DNA of 64,000 nt from assembly GCA_963769435.1 (NCBI GenBank), contig CAVYLN010000002.1:62001-126000 (forward strand), given 5' to 3'. The DNA is from JADKAV01 sp963769435 (GTDB lineage Bacteria; Actinomycetota; Actinomycetes; S36-B12; UBA10799). Of this stretch, positions 27,618 through 35,964 are shown piece after piece (within the stretch, counting starts at the first letter, position 1; every line of letters begins with the position of its first letter). Position numbers and translations under genes: made by a program. The notes below the pieces were generated by a model. That model saw nothing but the letters and a program-made list of their open reading frames with translations, ran no database searches and had not been told where the DNA came from.

Positions 27618-29126
27618 TCAACCCCGGTCCCCGTCGGCCCAGTGGGCCGGGTCCACCTCGGTGCCCCCGCGCCCGAGCAGTTCCGCCTCCAACTCCTGCA
27701 ACTGCTCGGCGATCGTGATCACCAGCACGTCACCGGCGCTGCTGCCTGCCAGCAGGCCTGCGAGGGCCTCCACTTCGCTGTCGAAGCAGAGCGTTGAGTC
27801 GGAGCCGGCCACGGACATCCCTGCCAGGAACTGTGCCCGCATCTCATCGGCCGTACGGTCACGCAGGTAGCCGGGCTTGTCCACCGGGAAGGCGGCGTCC
27901 GCCAGATCCACGGCGACGAACCCCATACCCTGCAGCACCTCGTCCGAGCGGTCACCGGCGGTACCGAACGCCACCTGCACGCGAGCCTCCTGGGCCAGCG
28001 CACGGGCGGTCGTCAACAACTCCCGCAGACTCTCCACGTTATGGGCCATGTCCAGGATCACGAGGCGCCCGTTCACGGCCCAGCAGTTGAACCTGCCCGA
28101 CGACTGCCTTCGATCCGGCCGGAAGGTCCGTAGCGCCTCACGAACGACATCGAGCGGCACACCAGCCGCGATGGCCCCGGAGGCGGCGGCCAGGACGTTC
28201 GCAACATTGAACCGGGCACGGCCTCCGACCGTGACCGGCATCTGGGCCAGATCACCCAGATCCGCCTCGAGTTCCCCCACGATGTGAACTCGCCCGTCGC
28301 GCACAGTGGTGAAACGATCCCCCATGGGTTCGCCGTCGATCCCGAAGAACCACGACCGGCCCGGTGATTGCTCAGCCATGTGACGCACGAGCGGGTCGTC
28401 GGCGTTCAGGACGGTCCAGCCGTTCGGATCCACGATCCGCACCACCGTGGCCTTCACCATCGCCAATTGTTCGACGGTGTTGATGCCGTGGCTGCCGAGG
28501 TGATCGGCCGCCACATTCGTCACGACCGCCACGTCGACCCGTCGGACGCTCATACCCCGCAAGAGCAGGCCCCCACGCGCCGTCTCCAGCACGGCGAATC
28601 CGACGCCCGGTTCACCCAGCACGCGGCGGGCACCTCCAGGACCGCTGAAGTCGCCGGACTCGACCAGTTCGCCATCCCGGAACACGCCGTCGGTACTGGA
28701 CCACGCGGTCGACAGGCCGGCGGTCCGCGCACAGTGGGCGATGATCCGGGTGGTGGTGGTCTTGCCGTTGGTGCCACTGATGGCAACGCACGGCACGCCG
28801 GGGTCCAACAGGTCGAATGGCTGGGCGACGCCGCGCGCCCGCGATGGGCGTGGCGCCTCGTAGATCATGGCCCGAGTCGCTTCCACGTGATCTGCGGCAA
28901 GCGCCCGGTCAGACACGGGCCAGGCCATCACGTAGCCGTCGTCGGTGGGCCGCATCACGATCTGCGCTTCCTGCAACGACATCCCGATGCCGGATGCGGC
29001 CTGCAGGACGGTGTCGGCGATCTCGTGTCGGCCCTCCCACGCGCCGGCTATCGACAGCCTGATCGCGGGGCCCGGGATGTCCGGATTGGGTCCACCCAGC
29101 ACGCGGATGTCGTGAATCACCGTCAC
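27618..29126 (-). CDS. Stand-alone Mur-ligase-family protein related to the CphA C-terminal module
   Basis: The 502-residue protein has an N-terminal region of about 110 residues without recognised domain, then a Mur-ligase core: P-loop ISGTNGKTTTTRI at about 114-126, LETARGGLLLRGM, TNVAADHLGSHGI, LNADDPLVRHM, and the C-terminal LDMAHNVESLREL and FGTAGDRSDEV. Nearly every block has a counterpart in the adjacent CphA, so it is a paralogue of CphA's arginine-adding half but lacks the ATP-grasp and CphA-N domains. Predicted reaction: ATP-dependent amide ligation; the substrate could be cyanophycin, a dipeptide or another acidic peptide. The start is a GTG at 29126. It is convergent with cphA and divergent from tldD. 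Confidence 0.85.
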   Translation of the reverse strand: MTVIHDIRVLGGPNPDIPGPAIRLSIAGAWEGRHEIADTVLQAASGIGMSLQEAQIVMRPTDDGYVMAWPVSDRALAADHVEATRAMIYEAPRPSRARGVAQPFDLLDPGVPCVAISGTNGKTTTTRIIAHCARTAGLSTAWSSTDGVFRDGELVESGDFSGPGGARRVLGEPGVGFAVLETARGGLLLRGMSVRRVDVAVVTNVAADHLGSHGINTVEQLAMVKATVVRIVDPNGWTVLNADDPLVRHMAEQSPGRSWFFGIDGEPMGDRFTTVRDGRVHIVGELEADLGDLAQMPVTVGGRARFNVANVLAAASGAIAAGVPLDVVREALRTFRPDRRQSSGRFNCWAVNGRLVILDMAHNVESLRELLTTARALAQEARVQVAFGTAGDRSDEVLQGMGFVAVDLADAAFPVDKPGYLRDRTADEMRAQFLAGMSVAGSDSTLCFDSEVEALAGLLAGSSAGDVLVITIAEQLQELEAELLGRGGTEVDPAHWADGDRG

Positions 29127-29166
29127 GTCCCACAGCGTGTCATGTCCACCCGGCAGAATGCGGGGT

Positions 29167-30657
29167 GTGATCCCAGATCCCCGCTTGGACCCGCACGTCA
29201 GAGACCTCGATGTTGCCGGGATCGAGGACGCGGCCCTGTCGCAGTGCCGCCGTCATGGCGCCGCCTACGCCGCTGTTCGCATCCACCAGACCCGTTCCCG
29301 CTTCCTGCACCTGAAGGATCTCGACGTTGAGACCGCCACCGAGAATCGGGAGATCGGGGTCGGCGTCCGCGTGGTGGTTGACGGGGCTTGGGGCTTCGCC
29401 GCCACCAGCCGACTCGATCGTGGGGCCGTGGTGGACGCGGCGCGGCGGGCATGTGATTTGGCCTCGCTGTGTGCACGTCTGCCTGGCCCCGAGGTGGTCC
29501 TGGCCGATGAGCCGCCGGCCACGGGCACCTACATCAGCGACTACGAGATCGACCCGTTCGGCATCCCGACCGACCAGATGGTGTCCGTCCTCAGGGAGGG
29601 TTGCCGGACCCTCGCACCGAAGGTGGATCACACCAGCGCCACCCTGGAGACCGTCCAGGAGACCACCTACCTGGCGGACCTCGCGGGGGCCCGAATCTGG
29701 CAGCAACGGGTGCGGACGCATCCGGTCTATACGGCCATCCGGATCACCGACGGTGGATTCGACGACATGTCGACCACGGCGCCCCCCTCAGGACGGGGGT
29801 GGGAGTACTCATCGTCAGGATGGGACTGGGACACCGAACTGGCGCAGATGCCGGATCTGCTCGAGGAGAAGGTCAAGTCCGCCTCGATAGCGGCGGGTCG
29901 GTACGACCTGGTGATCGATCCCACCAATCTATGGCTCACGATCCACGAGTCCGTCGGCCACGCCACCGAGAAGGACCGGGCCCTGGGCTACGAGGCCAAC
30001 TACGCCGGCACATCGTTCGCCACCCCCGATCTGCTGGGCAGCCTGCGCTACGGCAGCGATCTCATGAACGTGCGTGCCGACCGCACCGCAGCGCACGGGC
30101 TCTCGACCGTGGGGTGGGACGATGAGGCCGTCGCCGCCCAGCAGTGGGATCTCGTCCGTGACGGGGTTCTGGTGGGATACCAGCTTGATCGGCAGATGGC
30201 CGGCCCCGGGCAGCGATCCAACGGATGCGCCTACGCGGACAGCGCAGAGCACGTGCCCATCCAGCGCATGCCGAACGTCAGCCTTCAGCCCGCGCCGGAG
30301 GGCCCGGACACCGATGCCCTGATCTCAGGCATCGAAGACGGCATCTACATCGTTGGTGACAAGTCGTGGTCGATCGACATGCAGCGTTTCAACTTCCAGT
30401 TCACCGGGCAGCGTTTCCACCGCATCCAGCATGGTCGCATCGTGGGTCAGGTCAAGGACGTCGCCTACCAGGCGAACACGCTGTCGTTCTGGGGCGCACT
30501 CACAGCCCTCGGTGGGCCACAGACCTACATGCTCGGCGGGGCCCTCAACTGCGGCAAGGGACAGCCGGGACAGGTGGCTGCGGTCTCCCACGGTTGTCCG
30601 GCTGCGGTCTTCAGCGGGATCAACATCCTCAACACTCGTGAGGAGGCCCGGCGATGA
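29167..30657 (+). CDS. tldD: TldD-family metalloprotease
   Basis: The protein (about 496 residues) has the HExxxH zinc motif as HESVGH (first His near residue 260), followed by EKDRALGYEANYAGTSF, and ends with the conserved LGGALNCGKGQPGQ and FSGINILNT of TldD. TldD works as a heterodimer with TldE and degrades unfolded or modified peptides in the cytoplasm. I chose the GTG at 29167 (MIPDPRLDPHV); an in-frame ATG at 29137 adds ten unlikely residues. It overlaps tldE by 4 bp. Its start is only 40 bp from the divergent Mur-ligase gene, so they share one promoter region. Confidence 0.92.
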   Translation: MIPDPRLDPHVRDLDVAGIEDAALSQCRRHGAAYAAVRIHQTRSRFLHLKDLDVETATENREIGVGVRVVVDGAWGFAATSRLDRGAVVDAARRACDLASLCARLPGPEVVLADEPPATGTYISDYEIDPFGIPTDQMVSVLREGCRTLAPKVDHTSATLETVQETTYLADLAGARIWQQRVRTHPVYTAIRITDGGFDDMSTTAPPSGRGWEYSSSGWDWDTELAQMPDLLEEKVKSASIAAGRYDLVIDPTNLWLTIHESVGHATEKDRALGYEANYAGTSFATPDLLGSLRYGSDLMNVRADRTAAHGLSTVGWDDEAVAAQQWDLVRDGVLVGYQLDRQMAGPGQRSNGCAYADSAEHVPIQRMPNVSLQPAPEGPDTDALISGIEDGIYIVGDKSWSIDMQRFNFQFTGQRFHRIQHGRIVGQVKDVAYQANTLSFWGALTALGGPQTYMLGGALNCGKGQPGQVAAVSHGCPAAVFSGINILNTREEARR

Positions 30658-31988
30658 CACAGCAGGGATTGGTGCAGGCGGCACTAGGAGCAATCGACGA
30701 GGGATGCGTGATCCTGAGGGCGACCCATGTGCAGAACCTCCGATGGGCCAACTCGGCCCTCACCACCAATGGCGACACCTCCACGTCCACGATGACGGCT
30801 ATCGCCATGGACACCAGCAGGGGCACCGTGTCGGTTTTGTCCCGGCAAGTGCCCGACGTCGAAGCGGCCAGGGCTCTGGCTGAGGAGGCCAAACAGGCGG
30901 CCCTCACCTCCGACCGGGTCGACGCCGTCCAACTGATCGATGGCGGCGTATCCGCGGACTTCGACGCGGAACCCGAACCGATCGACGGACCGGCGACGCA
31001 GAAGATGGTGTCCACGGTCGACGGGCTGCTGCGACGACCGGACCCACAGTTCGGGTACGCCGAATTGGACCGGACCACGGTGCACATGGCCACCACGGCC
31101 GGCACCCGCTACCGACACACCCAGGACTCGGTGCGCATCGAGGCGTCCGCCCGCACTGAGACCGCCTCCACCTGGTGGGGGGCGAACCGACTGCCCGATG
31201 ACATCCAGGAGATCGCTTCTCGACAGGGCACCCGTCTGCGCACACCATCCGTGCGTGACCTGCACCCCGGTAGACACGCGGTGATCCTCACCCCTTCCGC
31301 GGTGGCCGACCTGCTCATCTACCTGGCGTGGTCGGCGAACGCCAGGGATGCTGCCGAAGGGCACAATGTGTTCTCGGCACCCGATGGAGGCACGAAGTTG
31401 GGACAGCGACTCAGCAGCCGGAGGATCCGCTTGTTCGCGGACCCGGATCACCCGGGGCTGCAGACGGGTCACAAGGTCGTCGTCGAGATGAATTCGAGCA
31501 TGGAGTCCGTGTTCGACAACGGCTTGCCATTGACCGCCTGCGACCTGATCTCCGACGGGCGCCTTACGAATCTTCGGGCCAGTCGTGCCACCGGGCAGCG
31601 GTTCGGTATCGCCCCGGCGTATCTGGCCGACAACCTGATCATGCATGACGCGGACGGGTACGGCGATCTCGACGATCTTGTGGCGCGCACCGACGACGCC
31701 GTCCTGGTGAACTGTCTGTGGTACATCCGTGAGGTCGATCCGCAGAATCTCCTGCTCACCGGGCTGACGCGCGACGGTGTCTACCGAGTCCGGAACGGCG
31801 AGATCGTCGGCGCCTCCGGAAATTTCCGGTTCAATGCCTCGGTGACCGATCTGCTCAGCAGGATCCGGGACGCCAGCGCCCCTGCGACGTGTCTGCCGCG
31901 GGAGTGGGCGGACTGGTTCACACGCACCGAGATGCCGGCACTGCTCATCGACGACTTCAACCTGAGTAGCCCCAGCGAGGCGATGTGA
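30654..31988 (+). CDS. tldE: TldE/PmbA-family partner protease
   Basis: The 444-residue protein is a TldE/PmbA homologue that lacks the HExxxH motif of its partner, as is usual. Recognised parts are the N-terminal ANSALTTNGDTSTST segment, the central HPGRHAVILTPSAVADLL and the C-terminal ENLLLTGLTRDGVY-type region (here QNLLLTGLTRDGVYRV) plus GASGNFRFNASVTDLL. Its ATG overlaps the tldD stop (ATGA), so the two subunits are coupled. Its 3' end is 5 bp from the convergent DUF3099 gene. Confidence 0.9.
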   Translation: MTQQGLVQAALGAIDEGCVILRATHVQNLRWANSALTTNGDTSTSTMTAIAMDTSRGTVSVLSRQVPDVEAARALAEEAKQAALTSDRVDAVQLIDGGVSADFDAEPEPIDGPATQKMVSTVDGLLRRPDPQFGYAELDRTTVHMATTAGTRYRHTQDSVRIEASARTETASTWWGANRLPDDIQEIASRQGTRLRTPSVRDLHPGRHAVILTPSAVADLLIYLAWSANARDAAEGHNVFSAPDGGTKLGQRLSSRRIRLFADPDHPGLQTGHKVVVEMNSSMESVFDNGLPLTACDLISDGRLTNLRASRATGQRFGIAPAYLADNLIMHDADGYGDLDDLVARTDDAVLVNCLWYIREVDPQNLLLTGLTRDGVYRVRNGEIVGASGNFRFNASVTDLLSRIRDASAPATCLPREWADWFTRTEMPALLIDDFNLSSPSEAM

Positions 31989-31993
31989 CCGCG

Positions 31994-32284
31994 TCAGTCC
32001 CTCGGGGGGGCGCTGATCTGACGTTGCTCGTTGAGCACGATCATCGGAGCCGCCTTCGGAGAGCGACGACGGCCGGCGTTCGCCATGACCACCGCCACGT
32101 ACGGCAGGAACACGGCTGCGGCCACAAGCGCCCACCGGAGCCAGCCACTGGCCACGATCGCCAGGATGAAGCACACCGTGCGGACGGCCATGGAGATCAG
32201 ATAGCGGCGGGTGCGCTGACGCTGGTCCTCGCTGAGCGGGACACTGGCCCCGGTGATCGGGATGCTGTCGTTCGACCTCGCCAC
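31994..32284 (-). CDS. DUF3099 small membrane protein
   Basis: The 96-residue protein reads ITGASVPLSEDQRQRTRRYLISMAVRT followed by two hydrophobic segments (CFILAIVASGWLRWALVAAAVFLPYVAVVMANAG), the pattern of the actinobacterial DUF3099 family. The function is unknown. I chose the GTG at 32284 because the frame upstream to 32395 is antisense to the next gene and because a TACCGT box lies six bases before it. Confidence 0.82.
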   Translation of the reverse strand: MARSNDSIPITGASVPLSEDQRQRTRRYLISMAVRTVCFILAIVASGWLRWALVAAAVFLPYVAVVMANAGRRRSPKAAPMIVLNEQRQISAPPRD

Positions 32285-32290
32285 CCCTCC

Positions 32291-32296
32291 ACGGTA
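32291..32296 (-). promoter_or_regulatory. -10 box of a probable leaderless DUF3099 transcript
   Basis: TACCGT on the minus strand ends six bases before the GTG at 32284. Confidence 0.45.
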
Positions 32297-32334
32297 GTCT
32301 CGCCCACGCAGACCCGCCAACGCCGAGGGGGAGC

Positions 32335-34161
32335 ATGACGACCACGCTGGTGCGACCCACCGCCGTGACGGACCACGTACCTCGCCTCGGAGCATGGATC
32401 GCGGGGATCGTCGCGGTCCATCTGGCCCTCTGGGGCATCGTGATGGCGGGCGGCTGGTTGTACTGGGACGACTTCATTCTGCAGGGCCAGGCGGCCCGGC
32501 TGGGCCTCTCAACCGACTTGTTGCTGAACAACCACGATGGTCACGTGATGCCGGCCACGTACCTGGCGGTCTGGATGATCCAGGAGATCAGCGGACTCGA
32601 CTACACCCTGGTCGCCGTGACCATGCTGCTCGGGGAGTTGATACTGATCGCGGCTGCGATCACCGGGTTCAGGGCATTGCTCGGACGCGGAGTCCCCATG
32701 CTCATTGCCCTGGCCGTCTTCCTGCTGAACCCGATCATGCTCCCCGGTCTCACCTGGTGGTCCGCGGCGCTCACCCTCGTTCCCCTCATGTCCTGCGCGC
32801 TGTTCGCCACCGCAACCCACATCCGGTACCTGCGGACGGGCTCGCGGGCCGCGATGGTCACCACATTCGCGCTGGTCATCGTCGCCCTCAGCTTCTTCGA
32901 GAAGAGCATCCTGATCCCGGTGTGGCTGGTCCTGGTCTCGGTACTGGCCGAGCCGGACAACAACTTCGCGAGCGCATTGCGCACCACCATCTCGGCCCGC
33001 TGGCGGCTGTGGACCGGCTGGCTGGCGCTGCTGATCGCCTACCTCGCATTCTTCGCACAGGCGGCCGAGGGCCGTACGGGACTGCCGACCGGACCTGGGC
33101 AGGTCTTCGAACTGCTGACCCGTGCGCTGTTCAACACGATCGCGGTGGGGCTCGCCGGCGGCCCGGTGCGGTGGACGCCGGTCGATTACAGCGCATCCTT
33201 CAGTGATCCGCCGCCGTGGATGATCGGACTGGGGATCCTGGTGGGGGGCACGGTGGTGATCGCCGGGGTACGCCGGGCCTCGGCGGCCCGCAAGGCCTGG
33301 ACGGTCGCCGCTGTCTACCTGTTCGTCGACCTCGCCGCCTTCGCGCTCGGAAGACTCGGTGAGAATGGCGACCCCGCAGTGGTGCAGGCCGGTCGCTACG
33401 TGGCAACCTCCATGATTCCCATCAGCGTTGCGATCGCGGTCACCGCCGCGCAGTACCGGGCACAACTCCTGGACGCCCGGTGGCGATGGCCGCTGGTGGG
33501 CGTCGGCGCGCTCGTGGGTGGATTGGCGCTTGTCTCATCGTTGTCCTACGCGGCCATCTGGTCGAAGAATCCCGCAGAGATATGGGTGGGCAATGCCCGC
33601 ACCGACCTCGCGGCCACCGACCAGGGCGTCCCTCTGCTCGATCAGGAGGTCCCAGACTTCCTGCTCCTCCCCGTAACGCACCCGTACAACCAGATCTCCT
33701 GGTTCCTGGCTCCGCTGTCCCCGCAACCGGGGATCGCAACGAGCACCAGCGACCTGCGCCTGCTCGACAACAGGGGCCGACTCGTGCCCGCGGACGTGGA
33801 GGGTCCCGCCGACATCCCCACCGACGCGGGCTGCTACCCGGTGCCGGCCGGTGCTTCGGTGCGGGTTCCCTTGCAGAGTTCCCTGATCCCGTGGATACAC
33901 ACCGTGGCGATCGCCTACACCGCCCAGACGCCAGGGTTCGTGAACGTGGGGATCGGCGACGGCACCCCGGTGGCGGCCGAGGTGACCACCGGCCGCCACG
34001 AACTGTTCGTTCGCGCCGAGGGCGGTGAGAACTGGGTCACCGTCACGTCCGTGGATGCCACTTTGTGCCTGGATTCGGTGCGGGTGGGCAGAGTGGTGCC
34101 GCGCGACCTGCCTTACGGTGGGGGTGTCGACCTCACCGAACAGTTGCAGAACCTTCCCTGA
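32335..34161 (+). CDS. Large polytopic membrane protein, possibly GT-C-like
   Basis: The 608-residue protein has about eleven hydrophobic segments in residues 20-420 and a soluble C-terminal domain of about 190 residues containing beta-rich sequence. The first extracytoplasmic loop carries YWDDF, followed by NNHDGHVMPATYL; acidic pairs in the first loop are typical of GT-C glycosyltransferases, and FFEKSILIPVWL resembles a family motif. I cannot name the family with certainty. The start ATG at 32335 follows GAGGGGGAGC. It is divergent from DUF3099 and about 35 bp upstream of dodecin. Confidence 0.7.
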   Translation: MTTTLVRPTAVTDHVPRLGAWIAGIVAVHLALWGIVMAGGWLYWDDFILQGQAARLGLSTDLLLNNHDGHVMPATYLAVWMIQEISGLDYTLVAVTMLLGELILIAAAITGFRALLGRGVPMLIALAVFLLNPIMLPGLTWWSAALTLVPLMSCALFATATHIRYLRTGSRAAMVTTFALVIVALSFFEKSILIPVWLVLVSVLAEPDNNFASALRTTISARWRLWTGWLALLIAYLAFFAQAAEGRTGLPTGPGQVFELLTRALFNTIAVGLAGGPVRWTPVDYSASFSDPPPWMIGLGILVGGTVVIAGVRRASAARKAWTVAAVYLFVDLAAFALGRLGENGDPAVVQAGRYVATSMIPISVAIAVTAAQYRAQLLDARWRWPLVGVGALVGGLALVSSLSYAAIWSKNPAEIWVGNARTDLAATDQGVPLLDQEVPDFLLLPVTHPYNQISWFLAPLSPQPGIATSTSDLRLLDNRGRLVPADVEGPADIPTDAGCYPVPAGASVRVPLQSSLIPWIHTVAIAYTAQTPGFVNVGIGDGTPVAAEVTTGRHELFVRAEGGENWVTVTSVDATLCLDSVRVGRVVPRDLPYGGGVDLTEQLQNLP

Positions 34162-34195
34162 GGGGCCGGCCCGCGCAACACCACATGGAGCACAG

Positions 34196-34408
34196 ATGAG
34201 CAACAGGACCTACCGCTTGACCGAGATCGTGGGTACCTCCCCGGATAGCGTGGATCAGGCGATCCGAAACGGCATCGAACGTGCGGCGCAGACCCTGCGG
34301 CACATCGACTGGTTCGAAGTGACCGACATCCGCGGCTACATCCGTGATGGCGGTGTCAATCACTACCAGGTGACGCTGAAAATCGGCTTCCGCCTCGAGG
34401 ACGAGTAG
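34196..34408 (+). CDS. Dodecin, flavin-storage protein
   Basis: The 70-residue protein MSNRTYRLTEIVGTSP ... SVDQAIRNGIERAAQTLRHIDWFEVTDIRGYI has the size and the conserved W-F-E-V and YQVTLKIGFRL pattern of dodecins, dodecameric binders of riboflavin/FMN or CoA. The ATG at 34196 has TGGAG nearby. It is co-directional with the membrane protein upstream and SURF1 downstream. Confidence 0.93.
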   Translation: MSNRTYRLTEIVGTSPDSVDQAIRNGIERAAQTLRHIDWFEVTDIRGYIRDGGVNHYQVTLKIGFRLEDE

Positions 34409-34411
34409 CCC

Positions 34412-35167
34412 TTGTCATCCGTCCTGCGTGTCCTGCGCCAACCGCAGTGGTTGGCACTGCTGCTTGTGCTCCCGCTCCTGATGGGGTTGGCACTGGTCGC
34501 GGCCGACTGGCAGTACGGTCGCCACGAGCGGAGGTCCTTGCAGGAGGCGCGGGTCAGCGAGGCCCAGTCCGTGCCACCGGTCCCCCTCGCGTCCGTTCTT
34601 GCACCCGATGCGCCGCTGCCCGATGACCAGAGATTCACCGGGGTCACTGCAACCGGCGTTTACGATCAGGCGTCGGTGCTGATCCGCAACAGGTCCCAGA
34701 ACGAATCCCCCGGCCTCTGGGTCGTCACCCCACTTCGGATGTCCGATGGCTCTCAGATCCTGGTTCTGCGGGGCTGGCTCGAGGCAACGCGGGGGAACGC
34801 GGAGCAGGCGACGGCACCGCCCCCGCCGGCCGGGCCGGTGAGCGTGACCGGGGTCCTGCAGACCTCGGAGGCCAAGCGGGGCGCGGGTATCCTGAGCAAC
34901 GGGGAAGCCACATCCCTGAACACACAGACGCTGTGTCCAGAGACTTCCTGCTACCAGGCCTATCTGCAGGCCACCGATTCCTCACCCGCTGACAACGACC
35001 AATTGCAGCCCGTGCCCGTCAATGGTCCCGGACTCGGCCCACACCTCGGATACGCCGGACAGTGGTTGATCTTCGCGGCTTTGCTGCCTGTGGGTTACAT
35101 CATCCTGATCAGGCGAGAGGTCAAGGAGGCTCAAGAGCCCACCGATGCACTAACCGGCTCCGGCTGA
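34412..35167 (+). CDS. SURF1-family cytochrome oxidase assembly protein
   Basis: The 251-residue protein has an N-terminal membrane helix (LALLLVLPLLMGLALVAADW), the W-Q-x(3-5)-R start, the conserved GVYDQASVLIRNRSQ and GLWVVTPLR segments, VLRGWLEA, and a C-terminal helix (QWLIFAALLPVGYIILI). This is the SURF1 two-helix layout; the protein assists heme-copper oxidase assembly. The start is a TTG at 34412, 3 bp after the dodecin stop; no other start with better support was seen. Confidence 0.88.
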   Translation: MSSVLRVLRQPQWLALLLVLPLLMGLALVAADWQYGRHERRSLQEARVSEAQSVPPVPLASVLAPDAPLPDDQRFTGVTATGVYDQASVLIRNRSQNESPGLWVVTPLRMSDGSQILVLRGWLEATRGNAEQATAPPPPAGPVSVTGVLQTSEAKRGAGILSNGEATSLNTQTLCPETSCYQAYLQATDSSPADNDQLQPVPVNGPGLGPHLGYAGQWLIFAALLPVGYIILIRREVKEAQEPTDALTGSG

Positions 35168-35181
35168 GGCAGCATGGGGTC

Positions 35182-35961
35182 ATGGACCTGGGACTGAGCG
35201 ACAGATGCCTGGTGGTGACCGGCGCATCCCGCGGGCTCGGACTGGCAGCAGCCACCGCCTTGGTGGCTGAAGGGGCCAAGGTGGTTCTGGTCGCCAGGGA
35301 CCCGGCGGTTCTCGACACGGCTGTAGAGAGTCTCGGTCCTGGAAACGCCGTCGGCATCGCCGCGGATCTTCGGGGGGACACCACCTCTGAGATGGCTGTT
35401 GCCGCTGCGCTGGCACGCTTCGGGCGATTGGACGGCGCTCTCATCAGCGCCGGAAGCCCACCCCCGGGCACCCCGATGACGGCATCGGAGTCGATGTGGC
35501 GGGACGCCTTCGAGACCGTCTTCCTCGGAGGTCTACGGATGGCCCGTGCCACCGCCTCGGCCACTACCTCGGTCCAGGAACCGTTCGGAGCGGGCTGCAG
35601 CATCGCATTCGTGCTCTCGACGTCCGTGCGCTCACCCATCCCCGGACTCGTGCTGTCGAACGGGCTGCGGCCGGGCTTGGCGATGTTGGTGAAGGACCTC
35701 GCGGACGAACTCGGCCCACAGGGCATCCGGGTCAACGGCATCCTTCCAGGCCGTATCGCCACGGACAACGTCTTCGCCCAGGATGCGCGGCAGGGCAATC
35801 CGGAATCGGTGCGGCGCCGGCGGGAGGCAACGATCCCGCTGCGCCGGTACGGCCAGCCCGAGGAGTTCGGCGCGCTGGCCGCCTTCCTGATGTCACCGGC
35901 CGCCTCCTACATCAGCGGTTCGCTGCTCACCATCGACGGTGGTGCGTTGCGCTCGCTGTGA
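35182..35961 (+). CDS. Atypical short-chain dehydrogenase/reductase (catalytic Tyr/Lys replaced)
   Basis: The 259-residue protein has the SDR cofactor motif TGASRGLGLA at about residues 13-22, the structural NxAG-like region as ISAGSP, and the C-terminal IRVNGILPGRIATD and YISGSLLTIDGG of FabG-like members. Where the catalytic YxxxK is expected, after SPIPGL, the sequence reads VLSNGLR, so Tyr is Ser and Lys is Arg. This divergent subfamily is known in actinobacteria, but its reaction is unclear. The ATG at 35182 lies 14 bp after SURF1. It is convergent with the ABC exporter, 3 bp apart. Confidence 0.82.
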   Translation: MDLGLSDRCLVVTGASRGLGLAAATALVAEGAKVVLVARDPAVLDTAVESLGPGNAVGIAADLRGDTTSEMAVAAALARFGRLDGALISAGSPPPGTPMTASESMWRDAFETVFLGGLRMARATASATTSVQEPFGAGCSIAFVLSTSVRSPIPGLVLSNGLRPGLAMLVKDLADELGPQGIRVNGILPGRIATDNVFAQDARQGNPESVRRRREATIPLRRYGQPEEFGALAAFLMSPAASYISGSLLTIDGGALRSL

Positions 35962-35964
35962 GAG

